Part shown: in pieces, positions 35,901 to 45,224 of the stretch | How the letters are laid out: each line of letters starts with the position of its first letter | How positions within the stretch are numbered: the stretch's first letter is position 1 | Assembly: GCA_025766275.1 (NCBI GenBank) | Contig: JAFKAC010000033.1 | Span: 372,001 to 436,000 of the forward strand | Source of the DNA: Lactarius indigo | Taxonomy: Eukaryota; Basidiomycota; Agaricomycetes; Russulales; Russulaceae | Direction: 5' to 3' | Length of the DNA stretch: 64,000 nt | Notes under the pieces: model-generated | Database searches by the model: none | The model's input: only the letters and a program-made list of their open reading frames with translations | Told to the model about the DNA's origin: nothing | Position numbers and translations under genes: made by a program

Positions 35901-37739
35901 CAGCGGTCTCCAGTTCCGCAGCGCCTTGACTATTGCGAGCAACTCTAAGTCGTAGATGTCGTAATTTCGTTCCGCTTCCGAGAGCGTGGTGGAGTAATAG
36001 CCTATAGGGTGTCGCTTTCCGTCAGATTTCCTTTGCAATAGTACGGCTCCCACCGCGTATCCGGAGGCATCAACCTCTAATTCGAACGGGTCTTGCAGGA
36101 CCGGGTGCGCCAGCACTGGTTCTTCTGTTACTAGGCGTTTGAGGGTGTTGAACGCTTTATCTTCTTCGTCCGTCCACCTCCATTCTTCCTCTTTTCGCGT
36201 CAGTTTGGTGAGTGGTTTTGCGTGATTTGCGAATCCGCGGATGAAGAGTCTGTAAAAGTTGCAAAAGCCGAGGAACGAGCGAACGTCTTTGACTTTTGTT
36301 GGCGTTGGCCAATCTTTAATGCCTTGAACTTTTACGGGGTCCATTCGGGTCACCCCCCTTTCAAGGATTACCCCCAGGTAATCCATCCGCGGCTGATGGA
36401 ATAGACACTTCTCGAGTTTGAAGTAGAGGTCATGCTCCCGTGCAACTTCCAGAACATCGCGTACCGCGTTAATGTGGGCTGCTAAGTCATGGTCAAAATG
36501 AGTGGCGATGCCAATATCGTCCATGTAAACACGTATCGTCGTTCCTAAGCGTTCGTGTTTCGCAATCGTGTCGCGATAAATGTGGTTCATCATTGCCTGG
36601 AAGGTCGTGGGGGAGTTGGTGAGGCCGAAGAACATGACTGTGGGTTCGAAGAGGCCGAATTTGGTTTTGAACGCTGCCTTCTCCTGATCGCCGTCACGAA
36701 TGCGAATATTGTTGTAGCCCCAACGGATATCAAGTTTCGTGTAGATGTGTGCATTGCTGAGGTCTAGGATGAGGTCTTGGATTAACGGCAGCGGGTACTG
36801 GTTTCGTATTGTGTGGGAGTTGATGATACGGTAGTCCTGTACCGGGCGCAGTTTTCCGTCCTTCTTTTTGATAAAAAAGAAGGACGAGGCGTACGGGGAA
36901 ATGGAGGGGCGTAAATACCCCTGCTTCAACTTTTCATCCAGGAACTCTTTCAGTTCACCTTCTTCCTTCTGCGTCATCGGGTATATCTTGCAGTCAATTG
37001 CAGTTGGCGCTGATGGCTTGAAGTCGATGGCATGATCCCATGGTCGCGATGGAGGGAAACGATGCAAGGCCTGCTCGTTGAATAGCCTATGAAATTCAGC
37101 ATATACGGGGGGGAGCACCGCCGCCGTTTGCTGTTGCTTTGCGGATATGGCCAACTCTGTTGACGTGGTGGCACGGACGAATGTTGATTCGTCTTCTAGT
37201 TCTTGGACGATTGCTTCTTTTTCTGCGACGATCAGGGCCCTTGTAGTGGACGTCGTAAGTAATTCTTCGGTAGTGGCCAGAACTACCGGCTGCATGTCTG
37301 GATGCATGGTTGCTGTCGCCCAACTGATTGTGGGCTCGAAGGCGCTCAGCCATGGATACCCCAGTACCATGTCTTCGCTGCCGAGGTCGGTTACCAAGAA
37401 GGTCATCTTCTTGATCTGTCCGCATGTCTTCACCTCGAGGTTAACATAATGAGTGATTAACCCAGCTTTATTTTCCGTATTATCTATGTTCCATATCTTG
37501 CGAGGCGTCTCTAATGGTTGCACGGGAACTCCGGCTCGTGCCGCCATTCCTGGTTTGATGAAATTGTCGGTGGCTCCGGAGTCCACCAATGCGTTTGTTT
37601 CAGTCGTTCGGTAATTCGTATGGACAGTCACTGGAATTCGCATAGATCGGTAGCGTGTCGTCACAATTACAGAATTACATTGTAAGGCCCTCACCCAGAC
37701 TGACGGGTTCAGGCGCTCTGAAAACCCTCCTTTCCCCAC
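32994..37739 (-). CDS. pol: Pol polyprotein of element E
   Basis: 1,581 residues from ATG 37739, uninterrupted. Protease VDSGATDNF; RT KKDGKLRPVQDYR and YMDD; RNase H DASGYA; integrase finger HGHPG..CAECQ and core IDFITKLP, SDRDPRF, YHPRTDGQSERTNQ; chromodomain EYEVEAIL..YLVKWKGY; then the ~400-residue tail ending in a likely coiled coil. It is in the -1 frame relative to gag, with GGGTTTT at 37721-37727 (minus). All expected catalytic residues are in place. Confidence 0.96.
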   Translation of the reverse strand: MGKGGFSERLNPSVWVRALQCNSVIVTTRYRSMRIPVTVHTNYRTTETNALVDSGATDNFIKPGMAARAGVPVQPLETPRKIWNIDNTENKAGLITHYVNLEVKTCGQIKKMTFLVTDLGSEDMVLGYPWLSAFEPTISWATATMHPDMQPVVLATTEELLTTSTTRALIVAEKEAIVQELEDESTFVRATTSTELAISAKQQQTAAVLPPVYAEFHRLFNEQALHRFPPSRPWDHAIDFKPSAPTAIDCKIYPMTQKEEGELKEFLDEKLKQGYLRPSISPYASSFFFIKKKDGKLRPVQDYRIINSHTIRNQYPLPLIQDLILDLSNAHIYTKLDIRWGYNNIRIRDGDQEKAAFKTKFGLFEPTVMFFGLTNSPTTFQAMMNHIYRDTIAKHERLGTTIRVYMDDIGIATHFDHDLAAHINAVRDVLEVAREHDLYFKLEKCLFHQPRMDYLGVILERGVTRMDPVKVQGIKDWPTPTKVKDVRSFLGFCNFYRLFIRGFANHAKPLTKLTRKEEEWRWTDEEDKAFNTLKRLVTEEPVLAHPVLQDPFELEVDASGYAVGAVLLQRKSDGKRHPIGYYSTTLSEAERNYDIYDLELLAIVKALRNWRPLLAGAPHKIKIYSDHLNLQYWKSPQKISRRVAREVLELSEYDFEIHHIKGKNNGRADALSRRPDYDQGASDNSEVVVLPPEVFVRTLNTARTFMANPNLLQPRHQQDEEVIKMWVDPHRLKKIEGEWYKDGRFVITGPASTYRVLIHDHHDLPIHGHPGIARTQRILERHYWWPRLRRDVYEYVQGCAECQRNKVNTRPIRAALHPITPELEATPFQTVAIDFITKLPPSREYDSILTVTDHDCSKASVFIPCREEITAEETAALYVTHVFKRFGLPRKCISDRDPRFASKFTREVCRILGIQQNISTAYHPRTDGQSERTNQWLEQYLRFWVNERQDNWVAYLPIAEFAHNNWPHEHTKQSPFQLLMGYNPQADWTDKPSPLPQVTKRLTQLKEAREEAQRLMKKAQEAWVRNKDTPKFKIGDLVWLEGKHLRTNQPTAKLAARRHGPFRVTQVMSPYNYRLELPTQWSIHPVFHIDLLTPYKQTPLHGENFTRPPPELIDGEEEYEVEAILDSRHFGRGRRLQYLVKWKGYPDLENQWVNKNDVFAPEALRLYQEAQAHGAVVKRGSIRAEESHPLFLRSTISTLMPTSPLRHVTQAILLDSLAEDARALLAEDDETEVPNTQITPYTPVGQPEGRITAQEWANVLARFPDPTQQPDDESAVAHVFRDERGVREPIAAIPPSDDLVGVRGVFPRNDERSSSPGVRVGRLEEGSGGVAEGTTRLSRGPTEGDARAAAVMEAAEAGHDDDDYYPARHAFLRTKSDPTDPRITPWLVNSDGSAMYRGRVRVPGAAEHRPFTAADDPAHIIAPEGFRANRRPHHIPYPITGPDGVERDASHVQIIGGADPLILGVIPGSPHLYGKPLYAEPHVSAARRPTYPHEDLVIFAADKITDRALNRINDETLTAEVTRYRAASFELERLRARVAQLRDMIACAQSDRQDSIYRLERATALERIADEQRDWPPRDFR
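33404..34120 (-). pseudogene. Overprinted +1-frame ORF in element E pol, one TGA
   Basis: Minus strand from an ATG at about 34120 (MSPKRSSST), with core ELDGWRRVAAEWQKEQLDSA, then TGA just below 33686, where D reads QRW; this again fits CGA to TGA. The same frame continues to 33404 with LRLKGSGRIEDPITF. The pol frame is untouched by the change (Ala to Val). Confidence 0.45.
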
Positions 37740-39766
37740 AGGTCTTGAAGTATGAGGTCTTTAACCTCGTCCGTGCTGTTGGCTACCTGCGTAAGCCATT
37801 CCTTCGCCTGTTCCCCCGCCGTTTTCACCGTTTTGATTTGTGGTGCGGGTGTTGCGCTCGGTGCTGGCGTGGCATACCCTGGTAGTGATGGTTCGTATTG
37901 AGAGACGGGCCCCGGGGATCCCGGCCATTGCGATGGCCAGGCGGTCTCCGTCATTCTGCTGCTAGATGGAGGGTTCTGCCATTGTCTCTGCTGTCGGGGG
38001 TATGGGCAGTTTCGTGAGAGGTGTCCTGGTGCGTGGCAATTATAGCAAAGGACGTTCCTTAGGTCTCTCCTGGACCCGCCCCTTCCTCGCCCTCGGGCCC
38101 CTGGGCCACCTCTTGGAGGAAAAGGTGGTGTAGGCCAATCGTGGTTTGGCAGCTTGTTGAAGTCGATATCTTCCGATCCGGCTAGCCGTACTTTGGCACG
38201 ATCGGTGGAAGTGTCCATGGCCCATGGGTTGGGTTGAGGCAAGTTCTGTGGTAATGCCCATCCCGCATTGCCAGTCTGCTTTTTTGGTTGAGTAGTAGTG
38301 TTCTTATACTCATTGAGCCTGGCCTTGAGGTGGATGTAGTTCTTTTGTCGCTTGAGGACGGCTCTCTTCCAGTCGTCGAATGTTGTGGGTTCGTCAAATT
38401 GGAACGCGTTTTTGAACAGCTCCTTGGGCAAACCCGACGTAAACAAGTCGATGGTTTGTGGTTCATTGAGGTGGTAATGAGCTTTCCGCGCTAGCTGTTC
38501 GAAGTCATTGACGTACTTGTCAATGTCCTCCCCCACCATTTTGAAGCCTTTTCGTAGTATGGCTTGCGCTTGCTCTCTTTCTAACGTGTTCTCGAACCGC
38601 TGGCTGAATCCGTCGGCTACGGCGTCCCACAAGCCTCGAGTGTAGGGGCTGATCCCTCGTTGTATTTGCCGATTGAGCCAGTTCAGGAAGGATAGAACCC
38701 ATTCGCTGACTGCCCCTCCTTTGATGTAAGACAGAAATAGGAGGCATCTCCTATAGTCGTTGCGCATGATGGAGGCGTCTAGGTTCATGCCCCAATACAC
38801 ATGCCACTGCGTGAGAAATTGATCGACCTTAAGTCGGTCTCCGTCAAAGATAGAGGGTGGCTCGCCGGTTAGCTTTTCACTAGGGTGCCCTCTATCCCCT
38901 GCTCCTCCACCGCCTCCACCACCGCCCCCTCCTCCTCCACCTCCAGGTGGGGTACGGGGCGGTTCTCTTGGTGGTTCAGTTCTTCGTAGGTCGAATGGAA
39001 CGCCTCCCCCAGGTGGTGGCGGCGGGTCGTCTCCCGGTCCTCCTACGCCCAGGGGTAGCTCCATTGTCGGTCGTCTTTCGGATGGGGGGTCTCCCCTATC
39101 GGAGCCTATTGCTCTGAAGAGTGCGGCGTCATCCGCGGTCATTCGTACTCCCGTTTCTGGGTTAATGGGCATAAGGGTGGTTCTTGCTTCTTCTTGCACT
39201 GCTCGTGCTTCCTCCAACGCGACCTCTTCCATGGCTCGCGTTATCGTGGCCATAATGGCTGGGGATCGGATGTGAATAGGTTCGGGTTCTGTGATGTGTG
39301 CGGACTCAGCTCGTTCTAGTAGGAGATCTTGTATTGCTCCTCCGCTTGTTTCAGTCTGGTTTGGTTCTCGTCCTTCGCTTTCCTCTTCCGATTCTTCTGG
39401 TTCTTCTGACACCACCTCTCCTGTGGAGTGTTCTCGTATTTGTCCGTCAATGGGGCCCCAATCTGTTCTGCTGTTGAGTTCTCGGGCGTCGATGTCGCAC
39501 TGGTATCTAGGTCCTGCTGGTCGTATGACGTCCCACTGAGAATCTATGGGATTCCACGTAACCTCCGTCCAACACAAGTGGTCGAAGTTGAACTCAACTG
39601 GTCGGAACCTACTGGGTCCGTTGAACTCCACAAAGTATCCGGTTTCTTCTTGTCTTTCCCTCCAGCCAGCAGCTTGGAGGAAGCGCGTGGGGACGTTACG
39701 TTCCCCTCTTCTTGGGATTGAATATGGACGGAAGCTCGTCCACTGATCTCTTGTTGTTACAGCCAC
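37709..39766 (-). CDS. gag: Gag polyprotein of element E (GTG start proposed)
   Basis: 685 codons from GTG 39766 (ACC GTG G). TAA lies seven codons upstream in frame and no ATG lies between. Same order as D: N-terminal RDQW..FRPYS region, acidic stretch, Gly-rich hinge, capsid, CYNCHAPGHLSRNC knuckle, C-terminus LWGKEGFQSA overlapping pol. Confidence 0.93.
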   Translation of the reverse strand: MAVTTRDQWTSFRPYSIPRRGERNVPTRFLQAAGWRERQEETGYFVEFNGPSRFRPVEFNFDHLCWTEVTWNPIDSQWDVIRPAGPRYQCDIDARELNSRTDWGPIDGQIREHSTGEVVSEEPEESEEESEGREPNQTETSGGAIQDLLLERAESAHITEPEPIHIRSPAIMATITRAMEEVALEEARAVQEEARTTLMPINPETGVRMTADDAALFRAIGSDRGDPPSERRPTMELPLGVGGPGDDPPPPPGGGVPFDLRRTEPPREPPRTPPGGGGGGGGGGGGGGAGDRGHPSEKLTGEPPSIFDGDRLKVDQFLTQWHVYWGMNLDASIMRNDYRRCLLFLSYIKGGAVSEWVLSFLNWLNRQIQRGISPYTRGLWDAVADGFSQRFENTLEREQAQAILRKGFKMVGEDIDKYVNDFEQLARKAHYHLNEPQTIDLFTSGLPKELFKNAFQFDEPTTFDDWKRAVLKRQKNYIHLKARLNEYKNTTTQPKKQTGNAGWALPQNLPQPNPWAMDTSTDRAKVRLAGSEDIDFNKLPNHDWPTPPFPPRGGPGARGRGRGGSRRDLRNVLCYNCHAPGHLSRNCPYPRQQRQWQNPPSSSRMTETAWPSQWPGSPGPVSQYEPSLPGYATPAPSATPAPQIKTVKTAGEQAKEWLTQVANSTDEVKDLILQDLWGKEGFQSA

Positions 39767-39772
39767 GGTGTG

Positions 39773-39783
39773 ATCTTGGTCTT
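39773..39783 (-). promoter_or_regulatory. Self-priming primer-binding site of element E
   Basis: Minus-strand AAGACCAAGAT, complementary over 11 nt to the predicted mRNA start in the 5' LTR, 34 nt after TATTTAAC on the minus strand. Confidence 0.8.
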
Positions 39784-39785
39784 AA

Positions 39786-40306
39786 TGTAACGTCGTCACG
39801 ACGTTAGCTCGACTTGAGCGCGAATGACAGTAACAACTTAGCGGTATGTTGAAGCGTCAACTTGAAGACTCGAAGGTCCAAGTTTCTGTCTTAGTGAATG
39901 CGCGGAGGCACACCGACAGATCTCTCAATGCGTTGCTCACGAACGGGGTCGGAGGTCGTTGAAGAATGAAGAGGCGAAGAGAAGAGAAAGTGACGATTCA
40001 AGAAGACCAAGATGGCGTATCTTGGTCTTTACAAGGCAGGTTAAATACAAGTCGAGCAGGCTTTCAAGCGCTGCTATGAGTCATGGTAATGTAGCGTCCA
40101 ACGTATCGCGTAAGTAACTCGAACCCTAATACTACTACTACTAGTATTAGTGGCGTAGTCCTCAGTCAGCAATCCGCACGCAATCTCCTATCGTACTCGT
40201 AATCGCCTATTGTAAGTCCGCAACTAATCTACCTTACCGCCGTAGTTGCAACCGGTACAGTAAGGGTACTCTTCACGACAGAGTCCGTTCGAGTCGCAAC
40301 GTGACA
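39786..40306 (-). repeat. 5' LTR of element E
   Basis: 521 bp, partner of 32442-32962, followed by GTGCG. The promoter is on the minus strand, with the hairpin around the predicted start and the CTAATACT/AGTATTAG palindrome in U3. Confidence 0.95.
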
Positions 40307-40311
40307 GTGCG

Positions 40312-40720
40312 TCTGATCTGTAACAGGTCCTGCCTTAGGCAAAGGATACTGAGTCGACCCGCTGCTGAGCAGAACGGCATCTAAGTCTGATGGGTGTTCC
40401 TTGATATAGCTCAAGGCAACAAGGCTTCAGAGAAGAGGGCGATGATAGAGATGAGAAGAATGTGCTGAAGGGAGCTAGACAGTATATTGACGAAGCCGAA
40501 GCTAAGGAAATACAGGATGTACTACAGGGTTTATATAGCTAGTGCCCAGGAGTGCCAGCGAGGCAGTGCAATGCCAGCAAGGTCAATGCCAGCAAAGCAG
40601 ATGCCAGCAAAGCAAAGAAGTGAGGCAAGTGCCAGCAAAGCAGATGCCTGCAAAGCAACGAATCAAAGGGACAAATGGAAGGGAAGAAGAAGAGAGGAAA
40701 AATATGGGGCGTTCATGACA
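40312..40720 (-). repeat. 3' LTR of element H, second part
   Basis: Continues the H LTR after E and ends GTTCATGACA. Contains the TGCCAGCAAAGCA repeat array (about 40553-40662). The minus-strand purine-rich tract (AGAATGGGGGTAA) lies just inside, at 40721-40733. Confidence 0.93.
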
Positions 40721-40731
40721 TTACCCCCATT

Positions 40732-43211
40732 CTAAGGGGTGACTTCCACGTCACCTAGTCGAATGGCATCTGGGTGCATGTCATGGAATGCCTGGATAAG
40801 GTCAGGGGCGTGGACATTGCCGTGGGGTTCCCAAGTGTTGTCTGCGTCAGGGTATCCTTTCCACTTAACAAGGTACTGGAGTTGGTGGCGTCGTCTTCGT
40901 GAGTCGCGAATTTCCTCAACCTCATACTCATCCTCCCCATTGATAAGATCAGGGGCTGGGCGCGAGAAGTTCGGGCCATGCTCGGTAGTTTCATGGTAGG
41001 GGAGTAGAAGGGACGCATGGAAGACATTATGGATCTTCCATGTTGTCGGAAGTGCCAGCTGATAGACAACATGGGAAATGACCTTAGTGATGGGGAATGG
41101 ACCATAGCGTTTGGGTGCCAGTTTAGCGGTGGGGTGCGATGTGGTAAGGTTTTTTGCTTCCAGCCAAACAAGGTCGCCTTCTTTGTAGGGGACAAAGGAA
41201 GCAGGGATTTTGGTAGTCATTTCCTGAGTGGCCTTGATACCCTGCTGTTCCAGCACACGTAAGTCTGAAACTGCAGTGAGACGCTCGTTGACAGATGGGA
41301 CAACTTGGTTGGTTAGATGAGTGCCAGGGGTGCGAGGGGTGTGTCCCATGAGGAGTTCAAATGGGGTGCGGCGTGTGGTGGTGTTTGGCCAGCTGTTGTG
41401 CGCAAACTGGGCAGAGGGGAGCCAGTCTACCCAATCTGTCTGTCGTCCGTTGCAGAAGAAGCGCAGGTATTGTTCCAGCCACTGGTTGGATCGCTCCGAT
41501 TGTCCGTCTGTCTGTGGGTGATAAGCGGTCAAAATGTTTTGTGTGATTCCCAGGGACTTGCATAGCTGCTGGGAGAAGGTGGAGGTGAAGCGGGGGTCCC
41601 TATCGGTGATAACACGAGTTGGTAGTCCAAAGTGGGGGTAGACATGTCGGTGATAAAGCGTGGCCACTCCCGGTCCATCAATCGACTCTTTACAGGGGAT
41701 AAACAATGTTCCCTTGGTACAATCGTGATTGGTGATTGTTAAAATGGAGTTGAACCCATGGGAGAGGGGGAGTTTGGTGATGAAGTCCATTGTTACTGTT
41801 TCAAATGGTCGCGCCACAGGATTGGTGGTGATGGGGAAAGGTGGGGGTCGAGGTCGATGGGAGACAACTTTATTTGCCTGACAGGCAGCGCATCCTTTGA
41901 CATAGGCTATAATGGTGTTTCGCATTCCTGGCCACCAGTAGTCGCGTGTAATAAGGGCGTGTGTATTGGCAATTCCTGGGTGACCGGCACTAGGGGAGTC
42001 GTGATAGAGGGAAATTACCCCCCTCCTAAGACCGGGGTCTTCCACGACCACGAGGCGGCCGTCATGCCACCAGGAATCGTCAGAAAAGGAAAGACCATAA
42101 GTGGCTTTCCAGCGCAGAATCGTGGGGATATGTGACAATTGAAGGGTGCGAACATCCCGCTCAAGGGAGGGGAGCTGAGCAGCGTGGGTGAACAGTTGTG
42201 TGGGGAGGACAGTGACGTCTTGGTTATCAGCGGAACCATCATCATGGTCAGGTTGCCGAGAGAGAGCATCAGCACGGTTAGTGGCCCCTGGTTTGTGGAC
42301 GAGTTTGAGATTGTATTCCCCAAGCAAGGGGATGTAGCGGGCAACGCACCGGTTGATCTTGTGGGGTTGTTTGTAGTACTGGAGGTTCGCGTGATCGGTA
42401 TAGATAGTGACAGGATGTGGGGAGCCGAGGAGGAAGTGTCGCCACTCCTTAAGGGCAGTGATAACTGCAAGGAGTTCACGGTCATGGATATCGTAGTTGC
42501 GCTCTGCCTCATTGAATGTTTTGGAGTGATAGGCGACGGGGCGGAGTTTATGGTTGGCGTCACGCTGATATAGGATGCCACCAGTGGCAAAGGCAGAAGC
42601 GTCAACTTCAACCTCAAAGGGAGCGCTCAGGTCGGGTTGTCAGAGAACTGGAGTGCTGGTGAGGATGGTAACGAGTTTATCAATGGCGGCCGTGCATTCA
42701 GGTGTCCAGATAAAAGGGCAGTCCTTTTTTAGGAGATTAGTAAGTGGGCGAGCAATGTTGGCGAAGCCTGGGATGAAGGGTCGCTGGTATCCAAAGACGC
42801 CTAAGGTACTGCGTACTTGTTTAACTGTTTTAAGGGTGCGAGGCCAGTCTCTGAGTCCAGCAAGTTTTGTAGGGTCAGCTTCGATTTTGTCGCCTTCAAG
42901 GATGAGCCCCAGATACTCCACTCGTCGTGCTTCAAAGGTGCACTTTTCTGGTTTGAGGAAGAGGCTCTCGCGTTCCAGGATGTCAAGTACTTCATGGACA
43001 ATAGCACGGTGGAGGGAGAGATCATCTGGGGTAGCAATAAGAATGTCGTCCATGTAATCGAAGACATAGCGGCGGCTCTCTGCCTTTAACTGGGTACGCA
43101 GGATGGTGTCCATCATGGCTTGGAAGGTCGAGGGTGAATTGGTTAGCCCAAAGAACATAACGCGCGGTTCAAACAGTCCTTCCTCTGTTTTAAAGGCTGC
43201 TTTCCATTTGT
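40732..43211 (-). pseudogene. pol: Pol of element H: RT second half to chromodomain
   Basis: Read minus after solo [24 protein letters not shown] active site DYMDDILIA, thumb, then TGA (42640-42642) where an Arg codon is expected before QPDLSAPFEVEVDAS. RNase H (TDHANLQYY), integrase finger HDSPSAGHPG..CAACQ and core TMDFITKLP, TDRDPRF, SERSNQ follow. Then comes chromodomain EYEVEEIRD..YLVKWKGY and a short tail ending DVEVTP. There is no 400-residue extension, unlike the D group. Confidence 0.92.
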
Positions 43212-43985
43212 TGTCACGGACGCTCTATTTTCGCCTTATTTTTCTGTATTTTTATGGATTTATTCGGTAAAGATATGAGCCTCTAACGCTGTGTCAAACA
43301 TCCAAGTCCTTATCATTAGATATGATAAGATGGTTAGTCACGTGATGCCAACATGTGCACCCACAAGCACGTGACCCTGGGATAGTAACTTCCTTATCGG
43401 ATGTTACCTCTTTAGGTCACCTTCCTCATTAGTATAGTAGTTTCTCATTGGACGATAAGCAGGGAAGATTCTAGATAGTTCTAGACTACGTTGTCATAGG
43501 GTTGTGACTCATAGATAAGGACACGTCATTGTTCTGTCAGCGTTAATGACTGTGCATCAGTCAGCACAATAGATAACGCTATTATTAGATACGATGCGTC
43601 AGCGTCTGACTCATTACTATTACACGCACCTTTAGTAATAAGGTTTAGTAGTAATTTGAACTCAGCCGCAGCAGTGTATATAAACCCTCATGTAGCGTCC
43701 TGAGTGGAACCAACTTGTCCTCTTGGTTCTCCACTCAGGTGCGTATCCCTTTGTACTTCCCTTACTCTTCTCCAATATTAACTTGTCCTCTTGGTTCTCC
43801 ACTCAGCGTGCCACTGCGTGATCACCTGACCTTTGGTCTTGCATAAAGACCTCACGTGTGTCTACCCTCCGCAGTGACTGTACGTTCGGCGCGTGACTTG
43901 TCTCCGCGCTAGGCTTGGGTGTGCTACTAGTTCAGTTCACTTACCTTCTCTTGGTCTAGTTGTCGCGATAAGTCATACCGCTACA
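43212..43985 (+). repeat. Solo LTR L in element H RT
   Basis: 774 bp, TGTCACGG to GCTACA, flanked by TTTGT (43207-43211) and TTCGT (43986-43990), which are one target site with a CpG transition. TATATAAA lies near 43678 on the plus strand. A 27-bp stretch beginning AACTTGTCCTCTTGG occurs twice (about 43710 and 43782). The first copy forms a hairpin with GAGTGGAACCAA upstream. No internal region remains; the family is not otherwise present here. Confidence 0.8.
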
Positions 43986-43990
43986 TTCGT

Positions 43991-45224
43991 CGCCTTCCTT
44001 AATTCGCATGTTATTATATCCCCACCTGATGTCGAATTTGGTGTAGAGGCGGCTGCCTCTGAGGCCCTCTGTGAGGGTTTTAATGAGGGGAAGAGGGTAC
44101 GTGTTGCGAATGGTGTGTTGGTTCAGGCGTCGATAGTCTTGGACTGGCCGTAGTTTTCCATCCTTTTTCTTAATAAAGAAAAAGGGGCTGGCATAGGGGG
44201 AGTGCGATGGGCGGATGTACTGCTTTGCCAAATGTTCATCTAAGAATTTCCACAGTGCCCCACGTTCATCCTTAGTTAGGGGATACACCTTACAGTCAAG
44301 GGTGGCGGGTGCATTCGGGGCGAGCTCGATTGCATGATCCCAGTCACGTGATGGTGGGAAGCGTTGGGATTCCGCTTCGGAAAATACCTTGATGTGGCGG
44401 TGGTATTCGGCGGGGATCGAATATTCAGTTAACTTTGCCTTGTCTTTATTCGCCTCTATAGCCCACTGTTGGGCTATGTTCGCTCCTTGGATCGCCTCCT
44501 CTCCTGGTATTCTGATGTGTAACTCGTCTCCAGCTTCCCAGGGGTCAATGGCGTCTACAAGCGACCGCCATTCGTTAAAAGCGGCCGCCCTTATGACCAG
44601 GTAGGGGGATGGCGTCTGGTGTTGACTCTTTCCTGCTGCAGGGTTCGTTCTCCGCGCCTGATCGTCGATCGGGTTTGTTTCTGGGCTGCAGGGGTCGTCC
44701 TGAACCATGAATGCGTCTCCCCCATCGGGGGCTTCGACTTGGATCGTGGTGGATCGACGCGTTATGGGTACGAGGAGGGTAGAGAGGTGGAGGGGTTCTG
44801 GGGTGAGTATTCCTTGTTTCCAGTCGATTGTTGGTTCAAATTGCTGAAGCCATGGGTACCCTAACAGGATGTCATTGTTCCCTAGGTCGGTAATGTAGAA
44901 ACGCTGAGTCGCGTGTCGATTTCCAAGCTGTACCTTCAATGCGATATATTTGTCGATTCGTCCTGCTCGATTCTTGGTGCCATCGACGTTCCGAATCGTT
45001 CGAGGCGTGGTAAGTCATCGTGTAGGGAGTTTTAGTCGTTGAGCGACTCGGGAATGGATGAAATTTTTGGTTGCGCCACTGTCAACAAGCGCAATTTCGG
45101 CCGTTTTGCAAGTAGATTGGAAAATGACTGATATTTGCAGGCTATTCCGTCGGCATACGTACATGCTGTCTACTTGGAAGGCTCGAACCCAGGCCGTGGG
45201 ATTCGAGCTGGCTAAAAATCCTCA
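43991..45224 (-). pseudogene. pol: Pol of element H: protease and RT first half
   Basis: Minus frame: FLASSNPTAWVRAF, protease VDSGATKNFIHSRVAQRL, TGA near 45013, then NRAGRIDKYIALKVQL, LLGYPWLQQFEPTIDW, RFPPSRDWDHAI, KKDGKLRPVQDYRRLN and FDIRWGYNNMRIKEGDE up to L. It overlaps gag in the -1 frame at GGATTTT (45215-45221, minus). Confidence 0.88.

Larger units (their letters stand above)
32442..40306 (-). mobile_element. Element E: intact Ty3/gypsy chromovirus in the 3' LTR of H
   Basis: 7,865 bp, LTRs 521 bp each (32442-32962, 39786-40306). I noticed two differences, both CpG transitions. Target duplication GTGCG is at 32437-32441 and 40307-40311. Gag and pol are uninterrupted and the active-site motifs are present, including YHPRTDGQ. 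It is the best candidate for a functional copy in the window. Confidence 0.96.

Noticed and set aside
40487..40735. 82-codon ORF present twice (40487-40735 and 47129-47377)
   Set aside because: It is the H LTR read on the strand opposite to the element. It crosses the promoter and repeat array, and the duplication is just the LTR pair.
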